Source of the DNA: Rhizobium laguerreae
Lineage (GTDB): Bacteria > Pseudomonadota > Alphaproteobacteria > Rhizobiales > Rhizobiaceae
Direction: 5' to 3'
DNA: 64,000 nucleotides
Assembly: GCF_002008165.1 (NCBI RefSeq)
Contig: NZ_MRDM01000032.1
Span: 372,001-436,000, forward strand
The notes below the pieces were generated by a model, which did no database searches, was not told the origin of the DNA, and saw only the letters and a list, made by a program, of their open reading frames with translations. Position numbers and translations under genes: made by a program. Of this stretch, positions 7,991-17,176 are shown in pieces (the first letter of the stretch is position 1; each line of letters begins with the position of its first letter).

Positions 7991-8728
7991 ATGCCCGTCA
8001 ATGCCCTCTATCGTGACGACTTCTATCTCTCGACATGCGAGGCGATCGTCACCGCCGTTCACGAAGACGGGGGCATCGAACTGGACCAGACCTGCTTCTA
8101 TGCGACATCAGGTGGCCAGCCTGGTGACACCGGGCTGCTCGAACGCGCCGACGGCACCAAGATCGCGCTCGGCCAGACGAAGCATGGTCCAAGCAAGGAT
8201 GTCATCATCCATGTGCCACTCGAAAGTGAGCCACGGCCTGTGGTCGGAGAGACGCTGGTGCTGCATGTCGACTGGCCGCGCCGCTACAGGCTGATGCGCA
8301 TGCACACGGCCTGCCACCTGCTTTCCGTCGTCTGCTCCTATCCGATCACCGGGGCTGCGGTCGGCGAGGAGGAAAGCCGCGTCGACTTCGACATGATCGA
8401 GACGATCGACAAGGACGAGGTGACGGCCAAGCTGATGGAACTGGTCGAGCAGAACCATCCGGTCACTCTGCAATGGATCACCGACGAAGAGCTTGTGGCC
8501 AACCCCGATATCGTCAAATCGAAGAACGTGCGCCCGCCGATGGGGCTCGGGCGCGTCAGCCTCGTCTGCATCGGCAAGAACTCCTCGATTGACAGCCAAC
8601 CCTGCGGCGGCACACATGTCTCCGAGACTCAGGAAGTCGGCCGGATCCATATCGCCAAAATCGAGAAGAAGGGCAAAGAGAACCGGCGCTTCCGCATCCG
8701 CTTCGGCACGCCCGGCGACGAAGCCTGA
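7991..8728 (+). CDS. Alanyl-tRNA editing protein (AlaX family)
   Basis: The 245-residue product is a free-standing homologue of the alanyl-tRNA synthetase editing domain, which deacylates mischarged Ser-tRNA(Ala) or Gly-tRNA(Ala). It has the HxxxH zinc motif (HTACH, near residues 105-109) and the CGGTHV motif (Cys near 204, His near 208). The N-terminal barrel with CYATSGGQPGD is typical. It begins 6 bases after cysK, so it is probably co-transcribed. Linkage of serine-related editing to cysteine synthesis is plausible but inferred. Confidence 0.88.
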   Translation: MPVNALYRDDFYLSTCEAIVTAVHEDGGIELDQTCFYATSGGQPGDTGLLERADGTKIALGQTKHGPSKDVIIHVPLESEPRPVVGETLVLHVDWPRRYRLMRMHTACHLLSVVCSYPITGAAVGEEESRVDFDMIETIDKDEVTAKLMELVEQNHPVTLQWITDEELVANPDIVKSKNVRPPMGLGRVSLVCIGKNSSIDSQPCGGTHVSETQEVGRIHIAKIEKKGKENRRFRIRFGTPGDEA

Positions 8729-8746
8729 CCATCAAGGGAGACCATA

Positions 8747-9616
8747 ATGAGTGAGACCAAGAGCCGTTTCGTCGTTTCGGCCGACTGGCTGCAGTCCGAG
8801 CTCGGCAAAGCTGACCTGCGCGTGCTGGACGCTTCCTTCTATCTGCCCGCGCAGAAGCGCGATGCCGATGCCGAATATGCAGCCGGCCATATTCCCGGCG
8901 CTATCCGCTTCGACCAAGACAAGATCGCCGACCATTCAACGTCGCTGCCGCACACGATCCCCTCGCCCGATTATTTCGCCGCCGAAGTCGGCCGGCTCGG
9001 CATCAGCAAGAATGATCGGATCGTCGTCTATGACGGAATCGGCCTGTTCGCCTCGCCGCGCGTCTGGTGGCTGTTCCGGGTGATGGGCGCGAAAAATGTC
9101 TTCGTGCTCGATGGCGGTCTCGACGGCTGGAAGGCAGAAGGCCGTCCGCTTGAAGCCGAAGCGCCCAATCCTGCGCCGGCGACCTTCACGCCTGACTTCG
9201 ACGAAAGCCGCGTGGTGACGTTCGATACGATGCGCGATATCGTCTCCAGTGGCGCGATGCAGATCGCCGATGCCCGCAGCGCCGGCCGCTTCGCCGCCGT
9301 CGAACCCGAGCCGCGTGCCGGCATGCGCTCCGGCCATATGCCTGGCGCCCGCAACCTGCCCTCCGGCGTCTTCGCCAGCCAGGGCCGTTTCAAGTCGCTG
9401 CCGGAACTCAGGCAGACGATCGAGGATGCCGGTATCGATCTTTCAAAGCCTGTCGTCACCTCCTGCGGCTCGGGAATCACCGCCGCGATCATCACGCTGG
9501 CGCTGGAATCGCTCGGCCACAACGACAATAAGCTTTATGACGGGTCGTGGAGCGAATGGGGCAGCCGTGACGATACGCCCATCGTCACCGGTCCGCCGAC
9601 GCAGGCCAAAGTCTGA
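8747..9616 (+). CDS. sseA: 3-mercaptopyruvate sulfurtransferase
   Basis: The 289-residue protein has two rhodanese domains. The C-terminal one carries the active-site loop CGSGIT (Cys near residue 239), which separates mercaptopyruvate sulfurtransferases from thiosulfate sulfurtransferases. The N-terminal domain (about 10-140) keeps the DARFYLP-like and GHIPGA segments but is inactive in this family. It moves sulfur from 3-mercaptopyruvate, a cysteine breakdown product, to thiol acceptors or cyanide. The start has an AGGGAGA site and follows AlaX by 18 bases. Confidence 0.92.
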   Translation: MSETKSRFVVSADWLQSELGKADLRVLDASFYLPAQKRDADAEYAAGHIPGAIRFDQDKIADHSTSLPHTIPSPDYFAAEVGRLGISKNDRIVVYDGIGLFASPRVWWLFRVMGAKNVFVLDGGLDGWKAEGRPLEAEAPNPAPATFTPDFDESRVVTFDTMRDIVSSGAMQIADARSAGRFAAVEPEPRAGMRSGHMPGARNLPSGVFASQGRFKSLPELRQTIEDAGIDLSKPVVTSCGSGITAAIITLALESLGHNDNKLYDGSWSEWGSRDDTPIVTGPPTQAKV

Positions 9617-9621
9617 TCGCC

Positions 9622-10182
9622 ATGGGAAAGGCACCCGCTTCGCTGAAAGCTCACATCACCCGGCTCGAAATGACGGCGCCGCCGAAGGCGAGCATGCCGG
9701 TGCCCGTCAATATCCAGACGGCGATCATGCGCGCTCCCGAGATCCCATTGCCCTTCTACCGCTATCTCTACCGGCAGGTGGGCGCGCGCTGGCAATGGGT
9801 GGACCGGTTGCGCATGAGCGACGAGCAGCTTGCCGAAACGCTGAACGACAAGCGCAACAATATCAGCGTTCTCTACGTGAACGGTGCGCCGGCCGGCTTC
9901 TACGAATATTTCTGCGAAGACGAGGATATGATCGAGCTCAGCCATTTCGGCCTGATCGAACATGCACTCGGTCTCGGCATCGGCAAATGGTTCCTGCTGC
10001 AGGCGCTCTATGCTATCTGGTCGCTCAATCCCAAACGAGTCACCACCACCACCAACAATCTCGACCATCCGCGTGCGCTGCAGCTCTACCAGATGTACGG
10101 CTTCTCCCCCGTTTCGACCGGCACCGGCATCGTCCGGCCGCTCAGCGACAAGGAGCTTCTGGAGATTGCGCGGAAAAGCTGA
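9622..10182 (+). CDS. GNAT family N-acetyltransferase
   Basis: The 186-residue protein has a GNAT fold: central strands with VLYVNGAPAGFYEYF and ELSHFGLIEHALGLGIGKWFL, the latter containing the acetyl-CoA pyrophosphate-binding loop (GLGIGKW), and a C-terminal ALQLYQMYGFSPV motif. It starts 5 bases after sseA, so it is the last gene of the cysK run. The acetyl acceptor is unknown. Confidence 0.85.
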   Translation: MGKAPASLKAHITRLEMTAPPKASMPVPVNIQTAIMRAPEIPLPFYRYLYRQVGARWQWVDRLRMSDEQLAETLNDKRNNISVLYVNGAPAGFYEYFCEDEDMIELSHFGLIEHALGLGIGKWFLLQALYAIWSLNPKRVTTTTNNLDHPRALQLYQMYGFSPVSTGTGIVRPLSDKELLEIARKS

Positions 10183-10212
10183 CGGATGCCTTCCTGACGT
10201 AAGCAGAGCTGA

Positions 10213-10380
10213 TTAACGCTGCGTCAGGCTGTTCGGGCGGCGCGGATCGTTGCGGCGCTCGAAATCGAGCGTGCGCCCCGATTGCTCCTTCAGTTCCGCC
10301 ACTTCCCGCCGCAGGGCTCTCAGCTCTTCCAGTATTTCCACATTCTGTTGCGCCAGCAGCGCGAGATCAACGTCGGCCAA
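10213..10380 (-). CDS. Small coiled-coil hypothetical protein
   Basis: The 55-residue product (from TTG at 10380) is mostly a heptad-patterned helix, with QNVEILEELRALRREVAELK in its middle, and a basic, disordered tail (RRNDPRRPNSLTQR). A GAAAGGAAAAA site precedes the TTG. The frame is open upstream to 10449 but that part looks non-coding. It is convergent with the GNAT gene. Function unknown; short coiled-coil proteins of this kind often oligomerise. Confidence 0.5.
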   Translation of the reverse strand: MADVDLALLAQQNVEILEELRALRREVAELKEQSGRTLDFERRNDPRRPNSLTQR

Positions 10381-10527
10381 GGGTTTTTCCTTTCGCCTTA
10401 CAGAGTACGGACAGAAGATACGCCGCTTTTCGCTTTTCGGCGATCTCATATCCAGATGCAGGCAAGAAACGGGTGGCTTGCGCGTTCGTCCAGGTGCAAA
10501 TCATGGCAATCACAAAGGAGATTTGCC

Positions 10528-11031
10528 ATGACCGCCATTCGTTTTGTCGCCATGCCGACGACCGACGCCGAATACCTCTGGAACGGCGGCCGCGACGCCT
10601 ATGACAGGCTGCCCGAGACGATCGTTTCCGATGGTCCCGGTCATCCCTGCCGCCATTGCCTCGAAAATATCGATGCGGGCGAGGCGTTGCTGGTCTTCGC
10701 CTACCGGCCCTTCCCCGAGCTGCAGCCCTATGCCGAAACCGGCCCGGTCTTCCTGCACAAGCAACCTTGTGCACGCTATGCCGCCGAAGAGATCATGCCG
10801 CCGGTGCTGACGACGAGCCGTGACTTCATCGTCCGCGGCTATAACGAAAATGACCGCATCGTCTACGGCACCGGCGCGGTGACTGCTATCGGCGATATTC
10901 CAGCCTATGGCGAAGAACTGCTGGGACGATCTGATATCGCCTATGTGCATGTGCGCTCCGCGCGCAACAACTGCTTCCAATGCCGAATCGACAAGGTAAA
11001 GGCGCCGGCCCTGGTGGAGACCGGCGCCTAA
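10528..11031 (+). CDS. DUF1203 family protein
   Basis: The 167-residue protein begins MTAIRFVAMPTTDAEYLW and matches the DUF1203 pattern. It has CRHCLENIDAGEALLVFAYRPF in the first half, a central RGYNENDRIVYGTG stretch, and FQCRIDK near the end. The paired cysteines suggest a metal or disulfide, but no activity is known. The start has an AAGGAG site, although the frame is open from 10282. An 8-bp inverted repeat (11001-11008 / 11021-11028) overlaps its 3' end and may act as a terminator. Confidence 0.75.
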   Translation: MTAIRFVAMPTTDAEYLWNGGRDAYDRLPETIVSDGPGHPCRHCLENIDAGEALLVFAYRPFPELQPYAETGPVFLHKQPCARYAAEEIMPPVLTTSRDFIVRGYNENDRIVYGTGAVTAIGDIPAYGEELLGRSDIAYVHVRSARNNCFQCRIDKVKAPALVETGA

Positions 11032-11044
11032 CCTAGAGTATAGC

Positions 11045-12163
11045 TTACGCTACGTTCAGCACGCTTTCCGGCGCAAAGGCTTCGTAGCCCAGCGCGTCGG
11101 CGACCGGTTTGCTGGTGATGCGGCCTTTGTGGACGTTGAGGCCGTTCCTCAGATGCCTGTCTTCGGCGATGGCGCGCAGGCCGCGATCGGCAAGCGCCAG
11201 GCCATGAACCAATGTGGCATTGTTCAGCGCGTGCGCCGAGGTGACCGGCACGGCGCCCGGCATGTTGGCAACGCAATAATGCACGACGCCGTCGACTTCA
11301 TAGGTCGGATCGGAATGGGTCGTCGCATGCGAGGTCTCGAAGCAGCCGCCCTGGTCGATGGCGACGTCAACGATGACGGAGCCCTTCTTCATGCCGGACA
11401 GCATCTCGCGGGTGACGAGTTTCGGAGCGGCAGCGCCGGGGATCAGTACGGCGCCGATAATGAGATCGGCCGAGAAGACTTCCTCCTCCAGCGCCTGGAT
11501 GCTGGAATAACGCGTGTGGATGCGGCCTGCGAAGATATCGTCGAGCTGGCGCAGCCGCGGCAGCGACTTGTCGAGGATGCTGACATCGGCGCCAAGGCCG
11601 GCAGCCATCCTGGCAGCATGCAGGCCGACGACGCCGCCGCCGATAACCGCGACCTTGGCCGGCAGCACGCCGGGCACGCCGCCGAGCAGGACGCCGAGGC
11701 CGCCATTGGCCTTCTGCAGGGCGGTCGCTCCTGCCTGGATCGACAGGCGTCCGGCGACCTCCGACATCGGCGCCAGCAACGGCAGGCCACCGCGTTCGTC
11801 GGTCACCGTCTCATAGGCGATCGCGGTGACGCCGGAGGCGATGAGGCCTTTGGTCTGTTCGGGATCCGGCGCCAAGTGCAGATAGGTGTAGAGAAGCTGG
11901 CCGTCACGGAGCTGCGCCCATTCGGCGGGCTGCGGCTCCTTCACCTTGGCGATCATGTCGCACTTTTCGAAGATATCTTTGGCGGAGGCGGCGATCTTGG
12001 CGCCAGCCGCGGCATAGGCGGCATCATCAGCGCCGATGCCGACGCCCGCCTTGGTCTCCACCCAAACCTCGTGGCCGTGGGCTACATATTCGCGCACCGA
12101 AGCCGGCGTCAGGCCGACGCGATATTCATGATTCTTGATTTCCTTCGGGCAACCGACACGCAT
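11045..12163 (-). CDS. ald: Alanine dehydrogenase
   Basis: The 372-residue enzyme reversibly converts L-alanine and NAD+ to pyruvate, ammonia and NADH. It shows the family N-terminus MRVGCPKEIKNHEYRVGLTP, with substrate-binding Arg and Lys, the catalytic His region TYLHLAPD, and the NAD-binding GGGVVGLHAARMAAGLGA near residue 170. The length equals that of characterised Ald proteins when started at 12163; the open frame extends 19 codons further. It is divergent from an Lrp/AsnC gene, the standard arrangement for an alanine-responsive activator (AldR). Confidence 0.95.
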   Translation of the reverse strand: MRVGCPKEIKNHEYRVGLTPASVREYVAHGHEVWVETKAGVGIGADDAAYAAAGAKIAASAKDIFEKCDMIAKVKEPQPAEWAQLRDGQLLYTYLHLAPDPEQTKGLIASGVTAIAYETVTDERGGLPLLAPMSEVAGRLSIQAGATALQKANGGLGVLLGGVPGVLPAKVAVIGGGVVGLHAARMAAGLGADVSILDKSLPRLRQLDDIFAGRIHTRYSSIQALEEEVFSADLIIGAVLIPGAAAPKLVTREMLSGMKKGSVIVDVAIDQGGCFETSHATTHSDPTYEVDGVVHYCVANMPGAVPVTSAHALNNATLVHGLALADRGLRAIAEDRHLRNGLNVHKGRITSKPVADALGYEAFAPESVLNVA

Positions 12164-12255
12164 GCGCGTTCCTCTCATTTTATCTCCGCGGCCGCGGATT
12201 TTTTCAGATGAGGAATCCAACCATCAAGGCGGTGAAATGTCCTTGCAAAGACGAT

Positions 12256-12269
12256 TTGCGAAGACGCAA
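12256..12269. promoter_or_regulatory. Possible AldR/Lrp operator
   Basis: The repeat TTGCG-4 nt-CGCAA lies midway in the 156-base ald / regulator gap and is followed by a further ATTGCG half-site. Repeated TTGC(G/A) half-sites fit Lrp-type binding. Inferred from position and symmetry. Confidence 0.4.
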
Positions 12270-12319
12270 TTTTTCGGCGATTATTGCGCTTCTCCTATCT
12301 TTCTTCGAAGGTTCTTCGA

Positions 12320-12781
12320 ATGGCCGATCTCGACACCATCGATCTTGCGATTCTCCGGGCATTGCAGGCAAACGCCCGCATCACCAATGCCGAGCTTGCC
12401 GAAAGGATCGGATTGTCGCCTTCGGCCTGTTCGCGCCGGCTCGACATCTTGGAAAGAAGCGGCGTCATCGGCGGCTACCATGCGCGGCTTTCACACAAGG
12501 CGCTCGACTACAAGATGATCGCCATCGTGCATATCTCACTCTCCGGCCAGTTCGCCAAGACGCTGGCGGAATTCGAGGCAGCGGTGAAGCTCTGCCCGAA
12601 CGTGCTCGTCTGCTACCTGATGTCGGGCGAATACGACTATATCTTGCGCGTCGCCGCCCGCGACCTCGAGGACTATGAGCGCATCCACCGCGACTGGCTG
12701 TCGGCCCTGCCCCACGTCGTCAAGATCAATTCGAGCTTCGCGCTCAGAGAAATCATCGACAAGCCGAATGTCGGCCTTTGA
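12320..12781 (+). CDS. aldR: Lrp/AsnC family regulator, probable AldR
   Basis: The 153-residue protein has an N-terminal winged helix-turn-helix (RITNAELAERIGLSPSACSRR, residues about 18-38) and a RAM ligand domain. Divergence from ald and similarity to the alanine-responsive branch suggest that it activates alanine dehydrogenase when alanine is abundant. The ATG at 12320 is chosen because MADLDTIDLAILRAL is the family start; the frame is open 12 codons upstream. Confidence 0.85.
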   Translation: MADLDTIDLAILRALQANARITNAELAERIGLSPSACSRRLDILERSGVIGGYHARLSHKALDYKMIAIVHISLSGQFAKTLAEFEAAVKLCPNVLVCYLMSGEYDYILRVAARDLEDYERIHRDWLSALPHVVKINSSFALREIIDKPNVGL

Positions 12782-12842
12782 GGCCTTGCATCTTTGCCGA
12801 AAGCCTGCCCAGACTTGCGATGCGCGCAGGCGTTTCCCCACT

Positions 12843-12882
12843 ACAGCGCCGCACGTCTTTTCAGACGCGCAGAGGACGCTGT
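12843..12882. repeat. Palindromic intergenic repeat (single-hairpin form)
   Basis: The pattern ACAGCGCC-GCACGTCT...AGACGCGC-AGAGGACGCTGT forms an imperfect long hairpin. It is the same hairpin that occurs in longer form at 28364-28467 and as a perfect stem at 23213-23258. It may serve as a terminator for the Lrp gene. Confidence 0.6.
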
Positions 12883-12913
12883 AACACCTTAGACTTCTGC
12901 GTAATGGCAAATC

Positions 12914-13795
12914 ATGACATCGAAGACCCAAGGCTATATTTTCGCGCTGCTGGCGATCACCATATTCTCCCTGCAGGATGCCATCTCGAAACATCTGGCG
13001 ACGGCTTATCCGCCAATCTTCGTGACGATGATCCGCTACTGGGCCTTTGCGCTTTTCACGATTATCCTCGCCTCGAAGATGCGCGGCGGCATCAAGGCGA
13101 CGGCCCGCACCAAACGCCCTCTCCTGCAGGTGACCCGCGGCGTGCTGCTTGCGGTCCAGGTGGTACTGGCCATCACCTGTTTTGCGATGATCGGTCTTGC
13201 CCGTTCACAGGCGATCTTTTCCGCGACGCCGATCCTGATCGCGCTGCTGGCGATGCCGATCCTCGGCGAGCGGGTCGGCTGGCGGCGGTGGGCGGCGATC
13301 GGCGCCGGACTTTTCGGGGTGCTGCTGATCCTGAAGCCGGAAGGCGAATTTTTCGACGTGAAACTGCTTCTCGCCGTCATTTCCTGCTTCAACTTCGCCT
13401 TCTACGTTATCGCCACTCGTCTGGTCAGCCGCGACGATTCGTCGATGACCAGCTTCTTCTATACCGGCGTCGTCGGCGGCGTCACCATGACGCTCATCGG
13501 ACCGTTCTACTGGAGCTGGATGTCGCCGGGTGACTGGGGCTGGATGGCGCTCGTCTGCGTCACCAGCATTTCCAGCCATTATTTCCTGATCCGCGCCTAT
13601 GATGTTCTCGATGCCGCCGCCGTCCAGCCGCTGACCTATCTGTCACTTGTCTACGCCTCGGTCATCGGCATGGCGGTCTATGACGAAACGCTCAGTCTCA
13701 ACACGATCATCGGTTCGATCATTGTGGTTGCCGCCGGCATTTTCACGGTCTGGCGCGAGCATGTGGTCGGAAGCAGGGCCACTGCCGCCAATTGA
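12914..13795 (+). CDS. DMT superfamily (EamA) transporter
   Basis: The 293-residue protein is an inner-membrane permease with about ten hydrophobic helices in two EamA repeats. The first starts YIFALLAITIFSLQDAISKHL, with PPIFVTMIRYW; the second ends with QPLTYLSLVYASVIGMAVYDE. Such carriers export or import small metabolites, and the substrate is unknown. It lies downstream of, and on the same strand as, the AldR-type gene, with a palindromic repeat between them, so co-regulation is uncertain. Confidence 0.85.
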   Translation: MTSKTQGYIFALLAITIFSLQDAISKHLATAYPPIFVTMIRYWAFALFTIILASKMRGGIKATARTKRPLLQVTRGVLLAVQVVLAITCFAMIGLARSQAIFSATPILIALLAMPILGERVGWRRWAAIGAGLFGVLLILKPEGEFFDVKLLLAVISCFNFAFYVIATRLVSRDDSSMTSFFYTGVVGGVTMTLIGPFYWSWMSPGDWGWMALVCVTSISSHYFLIRAYDVLDAAAVQPLTYLSLVYASVIGMAVYDETLSLNTIIGSIIVVAAGIFTVWREHVVGSRATAAN

Positions 13796-13879
13796 TGTTT
13801 CACTGCAATTTTAGCCAAGCCCCTAAAACCATTTCAATTTTCCGGCGCTATGCTCCCTCGCTATACCAAAGGAGACAGT

Positions 13880-14278
13880 ATGACCCGCAACTTGAAAATC
13901 ACGGCCCGGAAGACTGATCGGAAAAACTGCCGCGTGTTCGGCCATGTCAAATACCTGAACAGCCAGGTCGATGCCCGCTTCCTCGACCTATCGCTGACCG
14001 GTGCCGCCCTGGAGATGAAGGGGCCGCTCCATGCCGCTTCCGGCAGCAAGGTACGCATCGAGGCCGAAAACCTCGGGCTGCTTGAAGGCATCATCCGCTG
14101 GAAGCACAATGGCCGCGTCGGCATCCAGTTCGACGTGAATTCGAACGCGCGGGCGCAAATCTCCTCCTATTTCCGCTTTTTCCATAAGGAAGTGCGGCCC
14201 GTGCTGGCGACCCGCCCGCTGGCCATATCAGGCGCTAACCGGATGCCTCATTTGGCAACGTCGACGCTGAAGTCGTAA
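13880..14278 (+). CDS. PilZ domain protein
   Basis: The 132-residue protein fits a single PilZ domain. It has a basic RKTDRKNCRVFG stretch in place of the usual RxxxR, then FLDLSLTGAALEM, corresponding to the D/NxSxxG motif, and RWKHNGRVGIQF at the end. PilZ domains bind cyclic di-GMP and often control motility or exopolysaccharide. A diguanylate cyclase is encoded 5 kb downstream. Because the RxxxR arginine spacing is imperfect, c-di-GMP binding is not assured. Its last 31 bases overlap the convergent gene. Confidence 0.75.
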   Translation: MTRNLKITARKTDRKNCRVFGHVKYLNSQVDARFLDLSLTGAALEMKGPLHAASGSKVRIEAENLGLLEGIIRWKHNGRVGIQFDVNSNARAQISSYFRFFHKEVRPVLATRPLAISGANRMPHLATSTLKS

Positions 14279-14967
14279 GGCTGCACCGCTTTTGCGCCGA
14301 AGGAGCGGCTGAGATCGTTCCAGTAGCTGCGGTTGACGTTGACGTCGAGGGTGACCGAACCTTGCGTCTGCGGCAGCCTGCCGAGGTCCCTGACGTCGAC
14401 GGTGGCGGTATTGGCGTTGGCGCCGGACAGCAGGATAGTTTCCGTGCCGAGCGGCACGTTGACCGCGCCGGGCGCCTGGCTGCTGGAGAGCGGCTCGCTT
14501 GATATGATCTGGCCGTCTCCGCCGAGGAACTTGATATCGCAGGTCTGGCATTCGCCCTGCGTCCAGCCGGGATTGACCTTCAACTCGACCCGCGGCGGCA
14601 GGGAGCGAGTGCCGTCCTGAGCATGGGCGACGCCGACGATGCCGAACAGGCTGGCGGCCGAGCTGACCTCGATCGGCCTCGGGTTGGCTGCACTCCCCTG
14701 TGCAGCGGCCATGATGAGAGCCGGTGCGCCGATGCCAAGAAGAAGCGCCTTCTGCAACTGCTGTTCGCGATAGATCAGGGCGATAGCGCCGCCGATAATG
14801 AAGAAGACGACGATGGCTGCAAGCGCGCAGGCAACCGAGATCCAAGGGTTTGCCGTCGTCGTCAGCCATTTCTCCACATCGCCGCTGTAGAGCGCCTGCG
14901 CCTTGTCGACCAGACTGGGTGCGATGCCTCCGAAACCTCCGACCAAAGCGATAACGACCTTGTTCAT
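14248..14967 (-). CDS. Membrane-anchored hypothetical protein
   Basis: The 239-residue product has two hydrophobic segments (about residues 43-65, VACALAAIVVFFIIGGAIALIY, and 74-90). They precede a probable periplasmic C-terminal domain (about 110-239) with CQTCDIKFLGG and beta-rich sequence. It is not a recognised family. The ATG at 14967 is preceded by GGAGATGG; the frame is open to 15030. The 3' end overlaps the convergent PilZ gene by 31 bases. Confidence 0.65.
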   Translation of the reverse strand: MNKVVIALVGGFGGIAPSLVDKAQALYSGDVEKWLTTTANPWISVACALAAIVVFFIIGGAIALIYREQQLQKALLLGIGAPALIMAAAQGSAANPRPIEVSSAASLFGIVGVAHAQDGTRSLPPRVELKVNPGWTQGECQTCDIKFLGGDGQIISSEPLSSSQAPGAVNVPLGTETILLSGANANTATVDVRDLGRLPQTQGSVTLDVNVNRSYWNDLSRSFGAKAVQPYDFSVDVAK

Positions 14968-15145
14968 AATGCCATCTCCCCAATGGTTCCAGCTATTACC
15001 ACTGTACCATAAATTGCATTTCACGACCATGCCGCTTTCCCGCTGGATTGTTTTGCCGTTCTGTCATTTTCACGGTGTACTCCTCGGCAAATCGTCCTAA
15101 TTCTGACGGGCCGGACGATGCATGATCGCTATTAGGAGAATTTCC

Positions 15146-17134
15146 ATGTCTTCCATTTTCGATGTTGGCGCGATGAGCCGCCGTTCCCTGCTCGGCGGCC
15201 TCGCCGCCACTTCCGCCCTGGTGCTGCTGCACCCTTTCAGCGCGCGCGCCAGCGCCAACCAGGCCCATCTCAGGCTGATGGAAACGACCGACATTCACGT
15301 CAACGTCTTCCCCTATGACTATTATGCCGACAAGCCGAATGACACGATGGGCCTGTCGCGCACCGGGACGATTATCGACGCGATCCGCGCAGAGGCCGTC
15401 AACTCGCTGCTGATCGACAATGGCGACGTGCTGCAGGGCAATCCGATGGGCGATTACATGGCCTATCAGCACGGCATGAAGGACGGCGACGTCCATCCGG
15501 TGATCAAGGCGATGAACACGCTCGGCTATACGGTCGGCACGCTCGGCAATCACGAGTTCAACTACGGCCTCGACTTCATGTTCAAGGTCCTAGCAGGCGC
15601 GAACTTCCCCTTCGTCTGCGCCAACCTGACCAAGGGCCAGCTCGCCTCGGACCCGAAGCAGGACGATCTCTTCTTCAAGCCCTACATCATCGTCGAAAAG
15701 CAGATCAAGGATGGCGCCGGCAATGAGAGCCCCGTCAAGATCGGCTTCATCGGCTTCGTACCGCCGCAGATCATGCTCTGGGACATCAAGAACCTCGAAG
15801 GCAAGGCACAGACGCGCGACATCGTCGAGGCCGCCAAGGCCTGGGTTCCCGCCATGAAGGAAGCCGGCGCCGATATCGTCATTGCGCTCTCGCATTCCGG
15901 CATCGACGGCAGCGCACCGTCCGAAAAGATGGAGAACGCCTCGCTGCATCTCGCCGCCGTCGACGGGATCGACGCGATCTTCACCGGCCACCAGCACCTC
16001 GTCTTCCCCGGCCCGAAGAGCTGGGACGGTGTGGCCAATGCCGACCCCGTCAAGGGCACGCTGCACGGCAAGCCCGCCGTGATGGCCGGCTTCTGGGGCT
16101 CACATCTCGGCCTTATCGACCTGCTGCTCGAAAAGGACGGCAATAGCTGGAAGATCGTCGATTTCACCTCGGAAGCACGGCCGATCTTCCATCGCGACGA
16201 CAAGAAGAAGGTGGTTGCCGACTACGCCGACAAGAAGGAAGTGGTCGACGCCGCCAAGGCCGAGCATGAGGCGACGCTTGCCTATGTCCGCACCCCGGTC
16301 GGCAAAACCTCCGCACCGCTCTACTCCTACTTCGCGCTGGTTGCCGACGATCCCTCGGTACAGGTCGTCAGCCAAGCCCAGACCTGGTACATCAAGCAGA
16401 TGCTCGCCGACACCGAGTTCAAGGATCTGTCGGTGCTTTCGGCGGCGGCCCCCTTCAAGGCCGGCGGTCGCGGCGGCGCCGACTACTATACCGATGTTCC
16501 GGCCGGCGATATCGCCATCAAGAACGTCGCCGACCTCTATCTTTACCCGAACACAGTGCGGGCCGTTGCCATTACCGGCGCCCAGGTGAAGAACTGGCTC
16601 GAAATGTCGGCCGGCATGTTCAACCACATCGGGGCCGGCTCGAAGGATGCGGCGCTGCTCAACAATGATTTTCCGTCCTACAATTTCGACGTCATCGACG
16701 GGGTGACCTACCAGATCGACCTGTCGCAGCCGCCGAAGTATGATTCGTCCGGCAAGCCGATCAATCCGGACGCCAACCGCATCCAGAACCTCGCCTTCAA
16801 CGGCAAGCCGATCGACCCGGCCCAGAAGTTCGTCGTCGTCTCGAATAACTACCGCGCCGGCGGCGGCGGCAATTTCCCTGAGATAACCGCGGACAAGGTG
16901 ATCTTCCAGGCGCCGGATACCAACCGCGACGTCATCGTCCGCTATGTCCATGATCAAGGCACGATCAATCCGTCTGCCGACGCAAACTGGACCTTCAAGC
17001 CGCTCCCCGGTACGACCGTGACCTTCGAAAGCGGCCCGAAGGCGAAACAGTTCCTCGCCGAGGTCAAGAGCGTCAAGATCGAGGATGCCGGCGAAGGGGC
17101 CGACGGTTTCTCAAAATTCAGGCTGGTTCTTTAA
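15146..17134 (+). CDS. cpdB: 2',3'-cyclic-nucleotide 2'-phosphodiesterase / 3'-nucleotidase
   Basis: The 662-residue precursor carries a twin-arginine signal (SRRSLLGGLAAT, residues about 10-21), so it is exported folded to the periplasm. The metallophosphoesterase domain (about 45-340) shows the dimetal motifs METTDIHVN, DNGDVLQGNP, GNHEFNYG and the HSGIDG and GHQH segments. A 5'-nucleotidase C-terminal domain (about 380-640) follows. The enzyme turns 2',3'-cyclic nucleotides into 3'-nucleotides and then nucleosides for salvage. A GGAGA site precedes 15146; the frame opens at 15122. Confidence 0.92.
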   Translation: MSSIFDVGAMSRRSLLGGLAATSALVLLHPFSARASANQAHLRLMETTDIHVNVFPYDYYADKPNDTMGLSRTGTIIDAIRAEAVNSLLIDNGDVLQGNPMGDYMAYQHGMKDGDVHPVIKAMNTLGYTVGTLGNHEFNYGLDFMFKVLAGANFPFVCANLTKGQLASDPKQDDLFFKPYIIVEKQIKDGAGNESPVKIGFIGFVPPQIMLWDIKNLEGKAQTRDIVEAAKAWVPAMKEAGADIVIALSHSGIDGSAPSEKMENASLHLAAVDGIDAIFTGHQHLVFPGPKSWDGVANADPVKGTLHGKPAVMAGFWGSHLGLIDLLLEKDGNSWKIVDFTSEARPIFHRDDKKKVVADYADKKEVVDAAKAEHEATLAYVRTPVGKTSAPLYSYFALVADDPSVQVVSQAQTWYIKQMLADTEFKDLSVLSAAAPFKAGGRGGADYYTDVPAGDIAIKNVADLYLYPNTVRAVAITGAQVKNWLEMSAGMFNHIGAGSKDAALLNNDFPSYNFDVIDGVTYQIDLSQPPKYDSSGKPINPDANRIQNLAFNGKPIDPAQKFVVVSNNYRAGGGGNFPEITADKVIFQAPDTNRDVIVRYVHDQGTINPSADANWTFKPLPGTTVTFESGPKAKQFLAEVKSVKIEDAGEGADGFSKFRLVL

Positions 17135-17152
17135 GCGGAAGACAATATCAGC

Positions 17153-17175
17153 GAAGGCGCGGCACCCGCGCCTTC
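17153..17175. terminator. Bidirectional hairpin terminator (cpdB / LysR)
   Basis: A perfect 10-bp stem (GAAGGCGCGG / CCGCGCCTTC) with a 3-nt loop fills the gap between the convergent cpdB and LysR stop codons. Confidence 0.8.
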
Positions 17176-17176
17176 G

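Noticed and set aside
11129..12211. 360-residue plus-strand frame opposite ald
   Set aside because: Antisense shadow of alanine dehydrogenase.
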